From contig JAQVUQ010000164.1 of NCBI GenBank assembly GCA_028699365.1, positions 1 to 6,499 on the forward strand: a stretch of DNA of 6,499 nt, written 5' to 3'. The stretch's first letter is position 1. The number at the start of each line of letters is the position of its first letter. Shown one piece after another: positions 1-5,890 of the stretch. Origin of the DNA: UBA5359 sp028699365 [NCBI: bacterium] (lineage in GTDB: Bacteria > UBP13 > UBA5359). The position numbers were made by a program, and so were the translations under genes. The notes under the pieces were generated by a model. It saw only the letters and a program-made list of their open reading frames with translations. It did not search any database and had not been told where the DNA came from.

Positions 1-31
1 TCGGTTTAAGAACGTTCTGGGGCCTTTGCAT
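1..31 (-). CDS. Start of an unidentified gene running off the window (10 codons visible)
   Basis: An ATG at 31-29 opens a frame reading MQRPQNVLKP up to the window edge. A run of five G (minus strand, 42-38) lies 6 nt upstream and makes a good ribosome binding site. The gene begins 14 nt after the stop codon of the truncated HepT-like frame, so it may be a new gene brought next to the nucleotidyltransferase by rearrangement. Ten residues are too few to name a family. A perfect 10-bp palindrome (AGAACGTTCT, 9-18) lies inside it. The frame could also be chance. Confidence 0.35.
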   Translation of the reverse strand, partial: MQRPQNVLKP

Positions 32-45
32 ATTTTACCCCCTTT

Positions 46-108
46 TTATTCTTTCAAAGTTGATTCTGCTTGTAGGATATCAGTCAAATAAGCTAAATCA
101 CGCTGCAT
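46..108 (-). pseudogene. Truncated HepT-like (HEPN/DUF86) toxin, first ~20 codons only
   Basis: The ATG at 108-106 overlaps the 3' end of the nucleotidyltransferase gene by 11 nt, which is the usual arrangement of mntA-hepT pairs. The frame reads MQRDLAYLTDILQA and then ESTLKE followed by a TAA stop. The first 14 residues fit the conserved start of HepT-type HEPN proteins (M-x-R-D-x-x-Y-L-x-D-I-L-x-A). Family members are normally about 110-150 residues and carry an Rx4HxY RNase motif near the C-terminus, so the catalytic part is missing. Sequence after codon 14 does not look HEPN-like, which suggests a deletion or insertion junction near 67. I infer loss of the toxin with the antitoxin kept. 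Confidence 0.6.
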
Positions 109-409
109 AGATCACCTCTGCAGAGGACAGGATTGCCTTTCTCCGTATATAATTGGGACTGCGTTCTATGCCACGCTTCAGAACCAAGTCAACCTTTCGC
201 CCGACAATCCCGGCAAGTTCATCCTCTATATCGCTGAGATCAAAAAGGCTGATCTTTGCATCCGGTGCAAAAGTTACCAGCACATCTATATCACTATCCG
301 CACGAAAGTCTTCTCGGAGAACAGATCCGAAAAGCGCGAATTCAGTGATCTTCCAGCGGCGACAAAATTCCCTGATTTTATTCATATTCAATTCAACGCG
401 GGGGCTCAT
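98..409 (-). CDS. mntA: Minimal nucleotidyltransferase, MntA-like antitoxin
   Basis: This 103-residue protein is a minimal nucleotidyltransferase of the DNA polymerase beta superfamily. Visible features are the strand-loop ALFGS with G28-S29, ten residues, then D40-I-D42 (the GSx10DxD signature), and a third carboxylate at D74 in KVDLV, so the metal-binding triad is complete. Length is typical of the family. In characterised MntA-HepT modules this enzyme transfers AMP to tyrosines of the HEPN RNase toxin and silences it. I chose the ATG at 409 because GGAGG lies 6 nt upstream; a TTG at 439 gives a 113-residue version but has no such site. The gene downstream begins like hepT but is truncated, so this antitoxin now appears to lack its target. 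A TATAAT box lies upstream at 449-444. Confidence 0.88.
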   Translation of the reverse strand: MSPRVELNMNKIREFCRRWKITEFALFGSVLREDFRADSDIDVLVTFAPDAKISLFDLSDIEDELAGIVGRKVDLVLKRGIERSPNYIRRKAILSSAEVIYAA

Positions 410-443
410 GCTCAACCTCCGAATATCATGATTTTCCAATCAC

Positions 444-449
444 ATTATA
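444..449 (-). promoter_or_regulatory. Probable -10 box (TATAAT) for the MntA-like gene
   Basis: A perfect TATAAT lies 34 nt upstream of the chosen ATG. No good -35 hexamer is visible at 16-18 bp (the sequence there is around GTGGCA/TGGCAA), so the promoter is plausible but not strong. It would give a leader of about 28 nt that includes the GGAGG ribosome binding site. Confidence 0.45.
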
Positions 450-535
450 CCGTCTCTATAGTTCTTTGCCACATCGTGTGCCCAGTGCGCAAATTCCATT
501 ACGATCAGCATCACAGCGAGAGGCATAACTTTATA

Positions 536-1633
536 TCACTGACCCTTTAAGGGAGCTTGTCGAGTCTTGTATTCCTTCTGACCTTCCAGAAGCGCCATCT
601 GTCTTGTTTCTGACGGCATGTCCATCAGCACATCGCGTGATGCCTTCGTTTGTCGTGATGAGCCGAGATTACAAACAATATCATTCAGGATCAGGCCGGC
701 ATCATTGACGCTAAGCTTATTGAGGATACACTTAACAAAGTCAATGCTGCGTCCCTCAAGAAATCGAAACACCGACGAGACAAGATATTCACGGTCCTGT
801 TCAAATGTTAGCCAGCATCGTCTGAGGGCCTCGGCTGCAAAACCTGTTGTGTTAGAGCCACCAAAGATGTCGAGCACGATATCGCCTTCGTCCGTAAGCA
901 TCTTAATAAAAAACGCCGGTAATTCCACGGGGAAACGTGCTGGATGGCGTGGTAGGCCTAATTCCTTGCACAGCCATAAATAGCTTGAATTGCTATCTGT
1001 ATTTGGAATAGTAAGAAGATTGGATGGAAGCGCGCCTCCATTATCCTTGCCGAAACTCGCACTAATGTCATGCCCTGATGGGCGCTTCTTCGGAGTGTAG
1101 AAATTCTCTGGATCTTGTATCAGTTTCTTCATGCGATCCGAATACGGCACGAGCACTTTTCGAACATCAGCTTTTGGCGACTCCGTCTTGCTAAGCCACC
1201 ATACTGTATTTACTGCATCCTTTGCACGGATCTTGCGCTTGTTCACCCATTCAATTGGTGAAGGAAGTTTGGCTGGGTTAAACCAGTAAAAGTCTTCGGC
1301 AAGATGAAATCCCACGTTATCGCATAGCATCAAGAGCACCCGAAAGTTATATAGCGAGCGCGATGGCATACCCGCTCTATATGCTCCGCCTAAATCCAGA
1401 ATAAAGCTGCCGCTCTCCTTCAGAATCCGGAAGACTTCTATGCAGAAAGGAGTAATCCACTCAACGTAATCGGTCTCTTCAACATTCCCATAAGTCTTCT
1501 GCCGTCTAAGAGCAAAAGGTGGAGACGTCATCACAAGATCCACACTTTGATCAGCCACTTCCTTTAGTAAATCAAGCGAGTCACCAACAAAGGCTGATCC
1601 TCTTTCAGTCTGATATAAAGGCTTGGTATGCAT
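536..1633 (-). CDS. Site-specific DNA methyltransferase, M.PvuII-like (N4-cytosine, beta class)
   Basis: This 365-residue enzyme should transfer a methyl group from S-adenosylmethionine to the N4 of cytosine in DNA. The catalytic motif IV is TSPPF (36-40) and the cofactor loop is DIFGGSNTTG (255-264). Motif IV preceding motif I is the beta-class order. Long stretches match what I recall of M.PvuII: TSPPFAL, YNFRVL, LAEDFYWFNP (111-120), KLPSPIEWVNKRKIR (122-136), RPSGHDI (184-190) and HPARFP (230-235). This makes CAGCTG a reasonable guess for the target, not proven. M.PvuII is about 336 residues; the extra length here is a Lys/Gln-rich tail of about 40 residues after 325. The start follows the stop of the HEAT-repeat gene by 1 nt (TAG-A-ATG), so translation is probably coupled. 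No PvuII-type endonuclease or C-protein gene is nearby. Confidence 0.93.
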   Translation of the reverse strand: MHTKPLYQTERGSAFVGDSLDLLKEVADQSVDLVMTSPPFALRRQKTYGNVEETDYVEWITPFCIEVFRILKESGSFILDLGGAYRAGMPSRSLYNFRVLLMLCDNVGFHLAEDFYWFNPAKLPSPIEWVNKRKIRAKDAVNTVWWLSKTESPKADVRKVLVPYSDRMKKLIQDPENFYTPKKRPSGHDISASFGKDNGGALPSNLLTIPNTDSNSSYLWLCKELGLPRHPARFPVELPAFFIKMLTDEGDIVLDIFGGSNTTGFAAEALRRCWLTFEQDREYLVSSVFRFLEGRSIDFVKCILNKLSVNDAGLILNDIVCNLGSSRQTKASRDVLMDMPSETRQMALLEGQKEYKTRQAPLKGQ

Positions 1634-1634
1634 T

Positions 1635-3109
1635 CTAGTACTCCGTCAAATCATCGACCCAGCTTGCCAATATCTGCCATAGCACACTTGCCGCAAAGTA
1701 AACCTCCGGGTCTGCTTGGCAAACCGCATCAACATCGGTCTCGTTAAGATTTTTCTTCCCATAGCCCATTATATAGCCGAGCCATTTCCTGAGATTATCA
1801 TCAGCATCCGGGAGGATATCCGCAAGGTTAAACTTGCCGGTTCTGGCAAGTGCCCAGGATATGCCGTCCCGCTTTGACGGATCACTGGTCTTCAGCATCT
1901 CGACAAGATGTGCTACTTGTGGTTGAGCAATCTTCAGCAACGCTCGTGCTGCCTCGGTCTTGATATCCAATGCAGTAGAATTAAAAGTATCAACAAGTGC
2001 CGTTGCCGCCGTCGCAGTAGCAAATTGTCCAAGTGCCCAAGCTGCACCAGCGCGAAGCTCTTCATCCCGATGCTCATCTCTTAGCACCGCTATCAAAAGG
2101 CGCTCGCTTTTCTCGTCGGGAATCTCTGATATTACGATCACAGTTTCAAGTTGTGTTTCGAGAGGAACATCCAAAACAGAACTGCACAATTTGGCCTCAA
2201 TGAATGCCCAGCCGCTAAGATGATCATGTGCAGCAAGGGCTGCAGCCGCTTCAAGTTGAACATAGATATCCTCTTGGGCATGAGATATTCGCTCTTCAAG
2301 CGCAGCTTGGGCTATCAGATATCCTCGATATCTTAACGCCTTGGCTGCAGCATAACGTTCGCTCAAGTCTATACTTCTGAGTTTCTCGACAAGAACAGCT
2401 TCATCAATATTTGCCGTGCGTGTTAGTGCAAGTCTTACAGGTACAACCGCTGCTACAATCTGATTTTTTTCAACCTTGTCGTTTAATCTAACTTGCGGTA
2501 CAAGGGTTATTGCACCTTTACTCCGGCTCAACTGAACAATTTGACGTTTAGCGCCGGAAAGGGGTGCCAAGGATATCCTCCTCGGCGATACTTCGGAAAC
2601 AATAGCCTCCTCATTGGCAACAGCACTCGGCCAAATTACACGGATTTCTGACCCTTCTTCTACTCCCTTGGGTTTGGTTATGGAAACACGTTTATCCGCA
2701 AAAGCGCCTCGCAGATCTTTTACACTAATAAAGTGAACCGGCGAAATGCGTTTCAGGTCCACCGGTGAATCGACGCCCTGTTTAAACACAACTATTAAAA
2801 CATAATCGTCATCTTGCATGCCTGCGTTCCATGCGCGCCTCGGATCATTCAGCGAGTGAGACATAGAGATTTCAGGCTTTGTCTTTCCACGGGATTCAAA
2901 GCGAAATCCGGTATTCAGGCACATAATATCAGAACACGAATACGTTTGATCTTGATCTTCTTCCATATCTTGAATCCGGTAGAGCCACGCTCAAGTTCTA
3001 TTGGGTTGAATCCCAAAGTCTTCAAACATTCAATGGTCGCATTAGTTCCTGCGGCACCAACAGCCAGCTTTCTGAGAAAGCTATCGTCACTTTTAAAATT
3101 AATGGCCAT
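1635..3109 (-). CDS. HEAT-repeat protein with single-base frameshift, candidate partner of the methyltransferase
   Basis: Two overlapping frames form one gene. The first (ATG 3109, GAGGA 7 nt upstream) reads to KIKIKRIRV and then hits a stop at 2915. The second is open from upstream of 2966 to 1635. Adding one C at about 2932 (GTTCTGAT to GTTCCTGAT) joins them as KRIRVPDIMCLNTG and gives 491 residues. The N-terminal domain (1-240) holds PIELERGS (36-43), VPD (59-61) and FESRGK (71-76), spaced somewhat like a PD-(D/E)xK nuclease core, though ESRGK is not a standard ExK. Residues about 243-473 are helical, Ala/Leu-rich HEAT-type repeats with segments such as LRAGAAWALGQFA and KTEAARALLKIA. The gene is coupled to the methyltransferase (1-nt gap), so it is likely the effector or specificity partner. 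The shift may be a real mutation or a sequence error; if real, the intact part starts at 2966 at best and lacks the N-terminus. Confidence 0.8.
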
Positions 3110-3121
3110 TGTCAAATCCTC

Positions 3122-3250
3122 ACATGTTATAGGTCATCTCAAGCAATAAACCAGATCGCTTTAAGATGCATATTTCTTTTTCTGCCTTTGCAACCTACTA
3201 AATACAACCTAAAAGAAGAATACAGCAAACCCAAATGCTAAGCAAGTGGT
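3122..3250. other. Non-coding stretch upstream of the HEAT-repeat gene
   Basis: No credible reading frame is present on either strand. The only promoter-like signal on the minus strand is TATAAC at 3131-3126, but it is so close to the start codon that the transcript would start within or after the GAGGA site, and I see no matching -35. The true promoter of the HEAT/methyltransferase unit is therefore not identified. The stretch borders the repeat cluster beginning at 3251. Confidence 0.5.
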
Positions 3251-3262
3251 GCTTTGGGGTCA
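3251..3262 (+). repeat. Solitary short copy of the GCTTTGGGGTCA repeat core
   Basis: The 12 bases match the core of the repeats at 3302-3368 and 5897-5930 but diverge immediately afterwards. It sits 40 nt from the main cluster and is probably a decayed unit of the same family. Confidence 0.6.
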
Positions 3263-3301
3263 CACTGATTCAGACAGTAGCACCCGATTCTGACGGAAGA
3301 T

Positions 3302-3416
3302 GCAGGCTTTGGGGTCAGTGCAGGCTTTGAGTGCAGGCTTTGGGGTCAGCAGCAGGCTTTGGGGTCAGGAGTTTACATTTAACATTGATGCTCTGTCCCG
3401 GAGCGGTTTCTCATTC
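3302..3416 (+). repeat. Interspersed repeat cluster A (tandem GCAGGCTTTGGGGTCAG units + 43-bp core)
   Basis: The 17-bp unit GCAGGCTTTGGGGTCAG occurs at 3302-3318, 3333-3349 and 3352-3368, with a truncated copy (GCAGGCTTTGAG) at 3320-3331. The last unit runs into a longer conserved segment; 3356-3398 is identical over 43 bp to 5917-5959, and weaker identity (GGA....TTTCTC.TTC) continues to about 3416. The cluster lies just past the 3' end of the membrane-protein operon. The GGGG-containing units and position between genes resemble REP-type elements mobilised by REP-associated tyrosine transposases, but no transposase is in the window. In the minus strand the core reads GQSINVKCKLLTP, so it can create false C-terminal tails on gene predictions. 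Confidence 0.85.
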
Positions 3417-3451
3417 AGACCGAAAGCCGATGTTTGGATTGTATCTGCAAA

Positions 3452-3736
3452 TCACAAGTTGCGCGGCATTACGCATAACCCATGCAACCCTATCCCTGCC
3501 AGCAGAACGCCTATAAGCGTCCATACACCGTCGGCAAACAGATTAATCCGATGAATATCCTGCCTTGAATAAGCGGCAAATAGTTCGTTTATGCCGGCGT
3601 TGGATGCCACCACCCTATGATACTGCTCGTAAGCTACATGCAGTGCAGCATAATCCTTCAGGGCATAATAGCCGCAGAATGAGGCAATAAGTAATCCTGG
3701 GATTATTAACAAGATAATCAAGGCAATTCTTCGCAT
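3452..3736 (-). CDS. Small two-helix membrane protein, unknown function
   Basis: I do not recognise a family. The 94-residue product begins with Arg-Arg followed by a strongly hydrophobic segment (about 4-24, IALIILLIIPGLLIASF) and has a second membrane segment at about 67-88. The loop between them (about 40 residues, with Tyr/His/Arg) would lie outside the cytoplasm if the basic N-terminus stays inside. The ATG at 3736 is chosen because GAGGAG lies 5 nt upstream; a GTG at 3742 overlaps that site and is unlikely. It follows the larger membrane protein by 30 nt on the same strand and is the last gene of the putative operon. A role with the HEPN/MNT pair is suggested only by position. Confidence 0.75.
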   Translation of the reverse strand: MRRIALIILLIIPGLLIASFCGYYALKDYAALHVAYEQYHRVVASNAGINELFAAYSRQDIHRINLFADGVWTLIGVLLAGIGLHGLCVMPRNL

Positions 3737-3766
3737 AAGCACTCCTCTACCGTTGATTCTTGTAAC

Positions 3767-4357
3767 TCAGCAGGCATCATTAGACCGACATAGATCCAGC
3801 ACTCCCCATGAAACAGCACACATAAGCGGTATTCCAGCTGCAATGGTAATGCCTTCCCAGTATTCCATTATGACCAATGGCTCGCAAGGAAAGAACCGCC
3901 GGGCATAGTAAGCTACCAGAATAATAGTTATCCCGCCTAATGCCGGTCCGATTATCCGGGGAAGCCATCGCCCCCTGACACCGGCAAAGAATATCGTTCC
4001 CATATAAAGGCTGGTCAACGCCGCTATGAGGTAGCCTGTACCAAAGAAGTTGAAATCAGGCCAGGGTAGAGGCGGCCCTCCCCCATAATTGACTTGGTAT
4101 GCAGAGCGAGCAAAAAGAAATAGCATGTTACCGATAATAATCAGCGGTATTGCTTTAAAGGAGGATACTTCAAAACGGAGATTAAGCAATCCCGGAAGCA
4201 TGAACAACCCGGATATACCAAATATATATGCTAAACCTATAAAAGTAGCGATTATCTGGCATACAGGGCTGTAAAACGTATACGCATGAGACATAGCTCC
4301 GGAGCTGAATGCCAGAGCTGCCAGAAGACCGGAGAAAAGACCACGCTTGAGAAACAT
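3767..4357 (-). CDS. Polytopic membrane protein (about six helices), unknown function
   Basis: I do not recognise a family. The 196-residue protein has hydrophobic segments at roughly 7-23 (possibly a signal anchor), 32-54, 66-84, 106-126, 131-150 and 164-186. A Gly/Pro-rich loop, YGGGPPLPWPDFNFFG, separates the third and fourth. There is no recognisable transporter, protease or enzyme motif. The ATG at 4357 has GGAGG 5 nt upstream and is preferred to the GTG at 4363. The gene starts 32 nt after the HEPN stop codon and is followed by a second membrane protein, so all four genes could share one transcript. It may be an unrelated passenger or a membrane component of the module. Confidence 0.78.
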   Translation of the reverse strand: MFLKRGLFSGLLAALAFSSGAMSHAYTFYSPVCQIIATFIGLAYIFGISGLFMLPGLLNLRFEVSSFKAIPLIIIGNMLFLFARSAYQVNYGGGPPLPWPDFNFFGTGYLIAALTSLYMGTIFFAGVRGRWLPRIIGPALGGITIILVAYYARRFFPCEPLVIMEYWEGITIAAGIPLMCAVSWGVLDLCRSNDAC

Positions 4358-4389
4358 ACGCACCTCCTACATACTTCTATTCCACTGTT

Positions 4390-4857
4390 TCAAGGACGCG
4401 GCTTCTGCCCGTTACGTGCAAGCAAATGATTCGTTGCCAATATATCCTCAGTCTTAGCCAAAAAGCTTTCGGCATTTTCAATTGCCACCTTTGCACTCTC
4501 CGGAGAATAGTCGGATCTATAATCGGCAGTTTCTCTAAGAAGCATCGTGGTATCGAAATCGCTGATATATTTACTATCCATCAGCCCTTCATCAACATAT
4601 AAAGCTTGAATAGCCGTCTTAAGACAGAAATGGCTCTTCTCACGATAGCCCTTAGCAAAGAGAAGCGCCCTTGCAGCATGAAACATAGAATAATATGCCT
4701 GGACGGTCGACCATTTGTAGTTATTGACCTCAAAGCTCTGACTGGCCCAGGCAAGATCGCCTCTGGCAGCCTCCAACTCAGAAGGTATAAGCTCTCCAGC
4801 ATGCTCCTGCGCTACAATATTCCGATTCTGTAAGCATTTTTCAAAGTCTCTATTCAT
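4390..4857 (-). CDS. HEPN domain protein, partner of the wHTH-nucleotidyltransferase
   Basis: The 155-residue protein has the all-alpha HEPN fold signature of the PF05168 type: LEAARGDLAWASQSFE (28-43), AYYSMFHAARALLFAKGY (54-71), KSHFCLKTAIQALY (74-87) and the late motif LLRETADYRSDY (106-117). Some HEPN proteins are RNases, but the classic Rx4-6H toxin motif is not clearly present; R72 and H76 are only three residues apart. This subgroup may act as a binding partner or have an altered active site. The ATG at 4857 overlaps the upstream nucleotidyltransferase by 8 nt and has GAGAGGG 6 nt upstream, so the two are translationally coupled and probably form a complex. The alternative start at 4872 adds five unlikely residues. 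Confidence 0.88.
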   Translation of the reverse strand: MNRDFEKCLQNRNIVAQEHAGELIPSELEAARGDLAWASQSFEVNNYKWSTVQAYYSMFHAARALLFAKGYREKSHFCLKTAIQALYVDEGLMDSKYISDFDTTMLLRETADYRSDYSPESAKVAIENAESFLAKTEDILATNHLLARNGQKPRP

Positions 4858-5413
4858 CCACAGCCCTCTCAAGTAATTTTATCCCCTTCTCGACCCTATC
4901 GTAAAACGCTTTGTCTTTTGTTCTGGAAACTGCATATTCGGAAGGAGTTTGTATAATAGGACTAATACGACGCTTGGCAGGAAAATTCTGTATCTTAGCC
5001 ATAATCTGATCAGGCTGATTGGTAATCACAAAGAGATCGATATCGCTTGCAGCGGTATCCGTGCCTTCGGCAGCGCTGCCAAAAAGAATAATACGTTGCG
5101 CGGTATCGGACAAGCTTTCAACAAGCAATTGTAACTCAACAAGGTTTTCGTAGATACGGAAATACTTTATTAACGGCTGATCTTTCAGGTAATAGAACCA
5201 CATTTTACCGCGCTGCACTCTATAGACAAGGTTATTTTCCAGGAGGCCGCGTAAGGTCTGATTAGTAGACCCTCTACTCACGCCTGTATGTTCGGAGATT
5301 TCCTTATCATAAAAGGATTCATCCGGGTGAAGTGTAAGAAAATTGAGAACGCGGTAAGTGCTGCTTCCCAGTAATAAGCCCGACAAATCTTTTGATTCAT
5401 TAATTTCTACCAT
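4850..5413 (-). CDS. Winged-helix DNA-binding / nucleotidyltransferase fusion protein
   Basis: Residues about 15-77 form a winged helix: STYRVLNFLTLHP, the recognition region YDKEISEHTGVSRGSTNQTLRG split across 35-56, and a beta wing YRVQRGKMWFYYL (64-76). Residues about 105-185 are a minimal nucleotidyltransferase with ILFGS (G112-S113), ten residues, then D124-I-D126. The usual third Asp is absent: the matching strand reads ISPIIQT, which I believe is normal for this regulator-fused group. In MNT/HEPN modules the MNT is the antitoxin; the added DNA-binding domain would let it also repress its own operon. The only good start is ATG 5413. It has no Shine-Dalgarno site, and a strong promoter places the transcript start on or beside the ATG, so the mRNA may be leaderless. 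Confidence 0.9.
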   Translation of the reverse strand: MVEINESKDLSGLLLGSSTYRVLNFLTLHPDESFYDKEISEHTGVSRGSTNQTLRGLLENNLVYRVQRGKMWFYYLKDQPLIKYFRIYENLVELQLLVESLSDTAQRIILFGSAAEGTDTAASDIDLFVITNQPDQIMAKIQNFPAKRRISPIIQTPSEYAVSRTKDKAFYDRVEKGIKLLERAVDE

Positions 5414-5416
5414 GTG

Positions 5417-5430
5417 TTCATTTTAATGAA
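5417..5430 (-). promoter_or_regulatory. Palindromic putative operator over the -10 box
   Basis: TTCATT-AA-AATGAA is a perfect 6-bp inverted repeat with a 2-bp centre that covers the whole -10 hexamer. A dimeric winged-helix protein bound here would block RNA polymerase. The obvious candidate is the fusion protein encoded just downstream. AT-rich palindromes occur by chance, so the assignment rests on position. Confidence 0.45.
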
Positions 5431-5448
5431 TTATGCTTTGCTTGTCAA
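5420..5448 (-). promoter_or_regulatory. Strong sigma70-type promoter of the wHTH-MNT/HEPN operon
   Basis: The -35 box TTGACA (5448-5443) is perfect, the spacer is 17 bp, and the -10 box TAAAAT (5425-5420) matches five of six consensus bases. Only GAACAC separates the -10 box from the ATG, so transcription would start on or within a base or two of the start codon. Confidence 0.85.
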
Positions 5449-5459
5449 TATGTCGAATT

Positions 5460-5521
5460 GCCTCACAAAAAATCTACTCGAAATAGTATCGATGCCTCAA
5501 ATTAAAAATCTACTTGAAATA
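5460..5521 (+). repeat. Two imperfect direct repeats upstream of the operon promoter
   Basis: Copy A (5460-5485) begins GCCTCA, has four bases, then AAATCTACTCGAAATA. Copy B (5494-5521) has GCCTCA, then AAATCTACTTGAAATA with a slightly longer gap. The shared half AAATCTACTyGAAATA differs by one base. The pair lies 12-73 bp upstream of the -35 box and could be a regulator or UP-element-like site, or simply a small duplication in decaying sequence. Confidence 0.6.
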
Positions 5522-5542
5522 ACCTCCGGATTAAAGGCTTAC

Positions 5543-5725
5543 TTAGCTAAGCGGTTTGTCTACGATGTCTGCCTGAAGGAATAACGACAAAATATCCAGG
5601 TCACTATGTCCTTTCATCTCTTCACGAGCGGCAGAGCCGAATAGATTATCTTTGATTGGACACGCTATATCAACAATCCTGCTGACAATATCTCACAGAG
5701 TTTTATCAACCAAACGTTCATCCAC
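5543..5725 (-). pseudogene. Broken minimal nucleotidyltransferase gene
   Basis: Starting near a GTG at 5725 the frame reads VDERLVDKTL, a TGA stop (5695-5693), then DIVSRIVDIACPIKDN followed by the catalytic segment LFGSAAREEMKGHSDLDIL. The GSx10DxD signature is intact. After DIL the frame goes wrong; restoring one G (TTGTCG to TTGGTCG) continues as VVIPSGRHRRQTA, the usual continuation in this family, before a TAG stop. So one in-frame stop, one single-base deletion and loss of the C-terminal half have inactivated it. It lies directly upstream of the functional wHTH-MNT promoter and may have been the antitoxin of an older module. Confidence 0.75.
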
Positions 5726-5734
5726 ATCAGCCCA

Positions 5735-5890
5735 TCATTGTTTCAGCTCATTCGCCTCCCTGATTGAAATGCCACCCCGTCTGATTGCCGATGCCATAAG
5801 GTCAAGTGTAGTCTGGAAATCCTCCAGAATCTCAGCTCTGACAACATCTGTAACAGCTAGCCTTTCCGGTAGTCCCAGCAACAGATCCGG
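5735..5890 (-). pseudogene. C-terminal remnant of an unidentified protein, cut by repeat cluster B
   Basis: An open frame of 51 residues begins PDLLLGLPERLAVTDVVR, passes through LEDFQTTLDLMASAIRRG and ends IREANELKQ at a TGA (5737-5735). It has no start codon with a ribosome binding site; upstream the frame enters the GGGGTCAG repeats and meets a stop at 5908-5906. The composition is that of a real, mostly helical protein. It ends 9 nt before the GTG of the broken nucleotidyltransferase, so the two were probably one operon. I do not recognise the family. Confidence 0.55.

Noticed and set aside
541-551. CCCTTTAAGGG as a rho-independent terminator for the methyltransferase
   Set aside because: The palindrome lies inside the last codons, has no loop and no following T-run.
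1635-2966. ATG 2966 as the natural start of the HEAT-repeat gene
   Set aside because: It has no good ribosome binding site, and its first dozen residues (MEEDQDQTYSCS) overlap a better coding frame that starts at 3109 with a proper site and joins it through a one-base shift.
2915-2966. Programmed ribosomal frameshift in the HEAT gene
   Set aside because: No X-XXY-YYZ slippery heptamer or obvious downstream stem is visible at the junction; a simple base deletion explains it better.
3302-3368. CRISPR array
   Set aside because: Units are 17 bp and almost adjacent, with no regular unique spacers.
3300-3554. Plus-strand frames in repeat cluster A
   Set aside because: Their sequence is simply translated tandem repeats followed by antisense of a membrane protein.
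3835-3840. Scarcity of CAGCTG sites as evidence of restriction avoidance
   Set aside because: I found one site; between one and two are expected by chance in this length, so the count says nothing.
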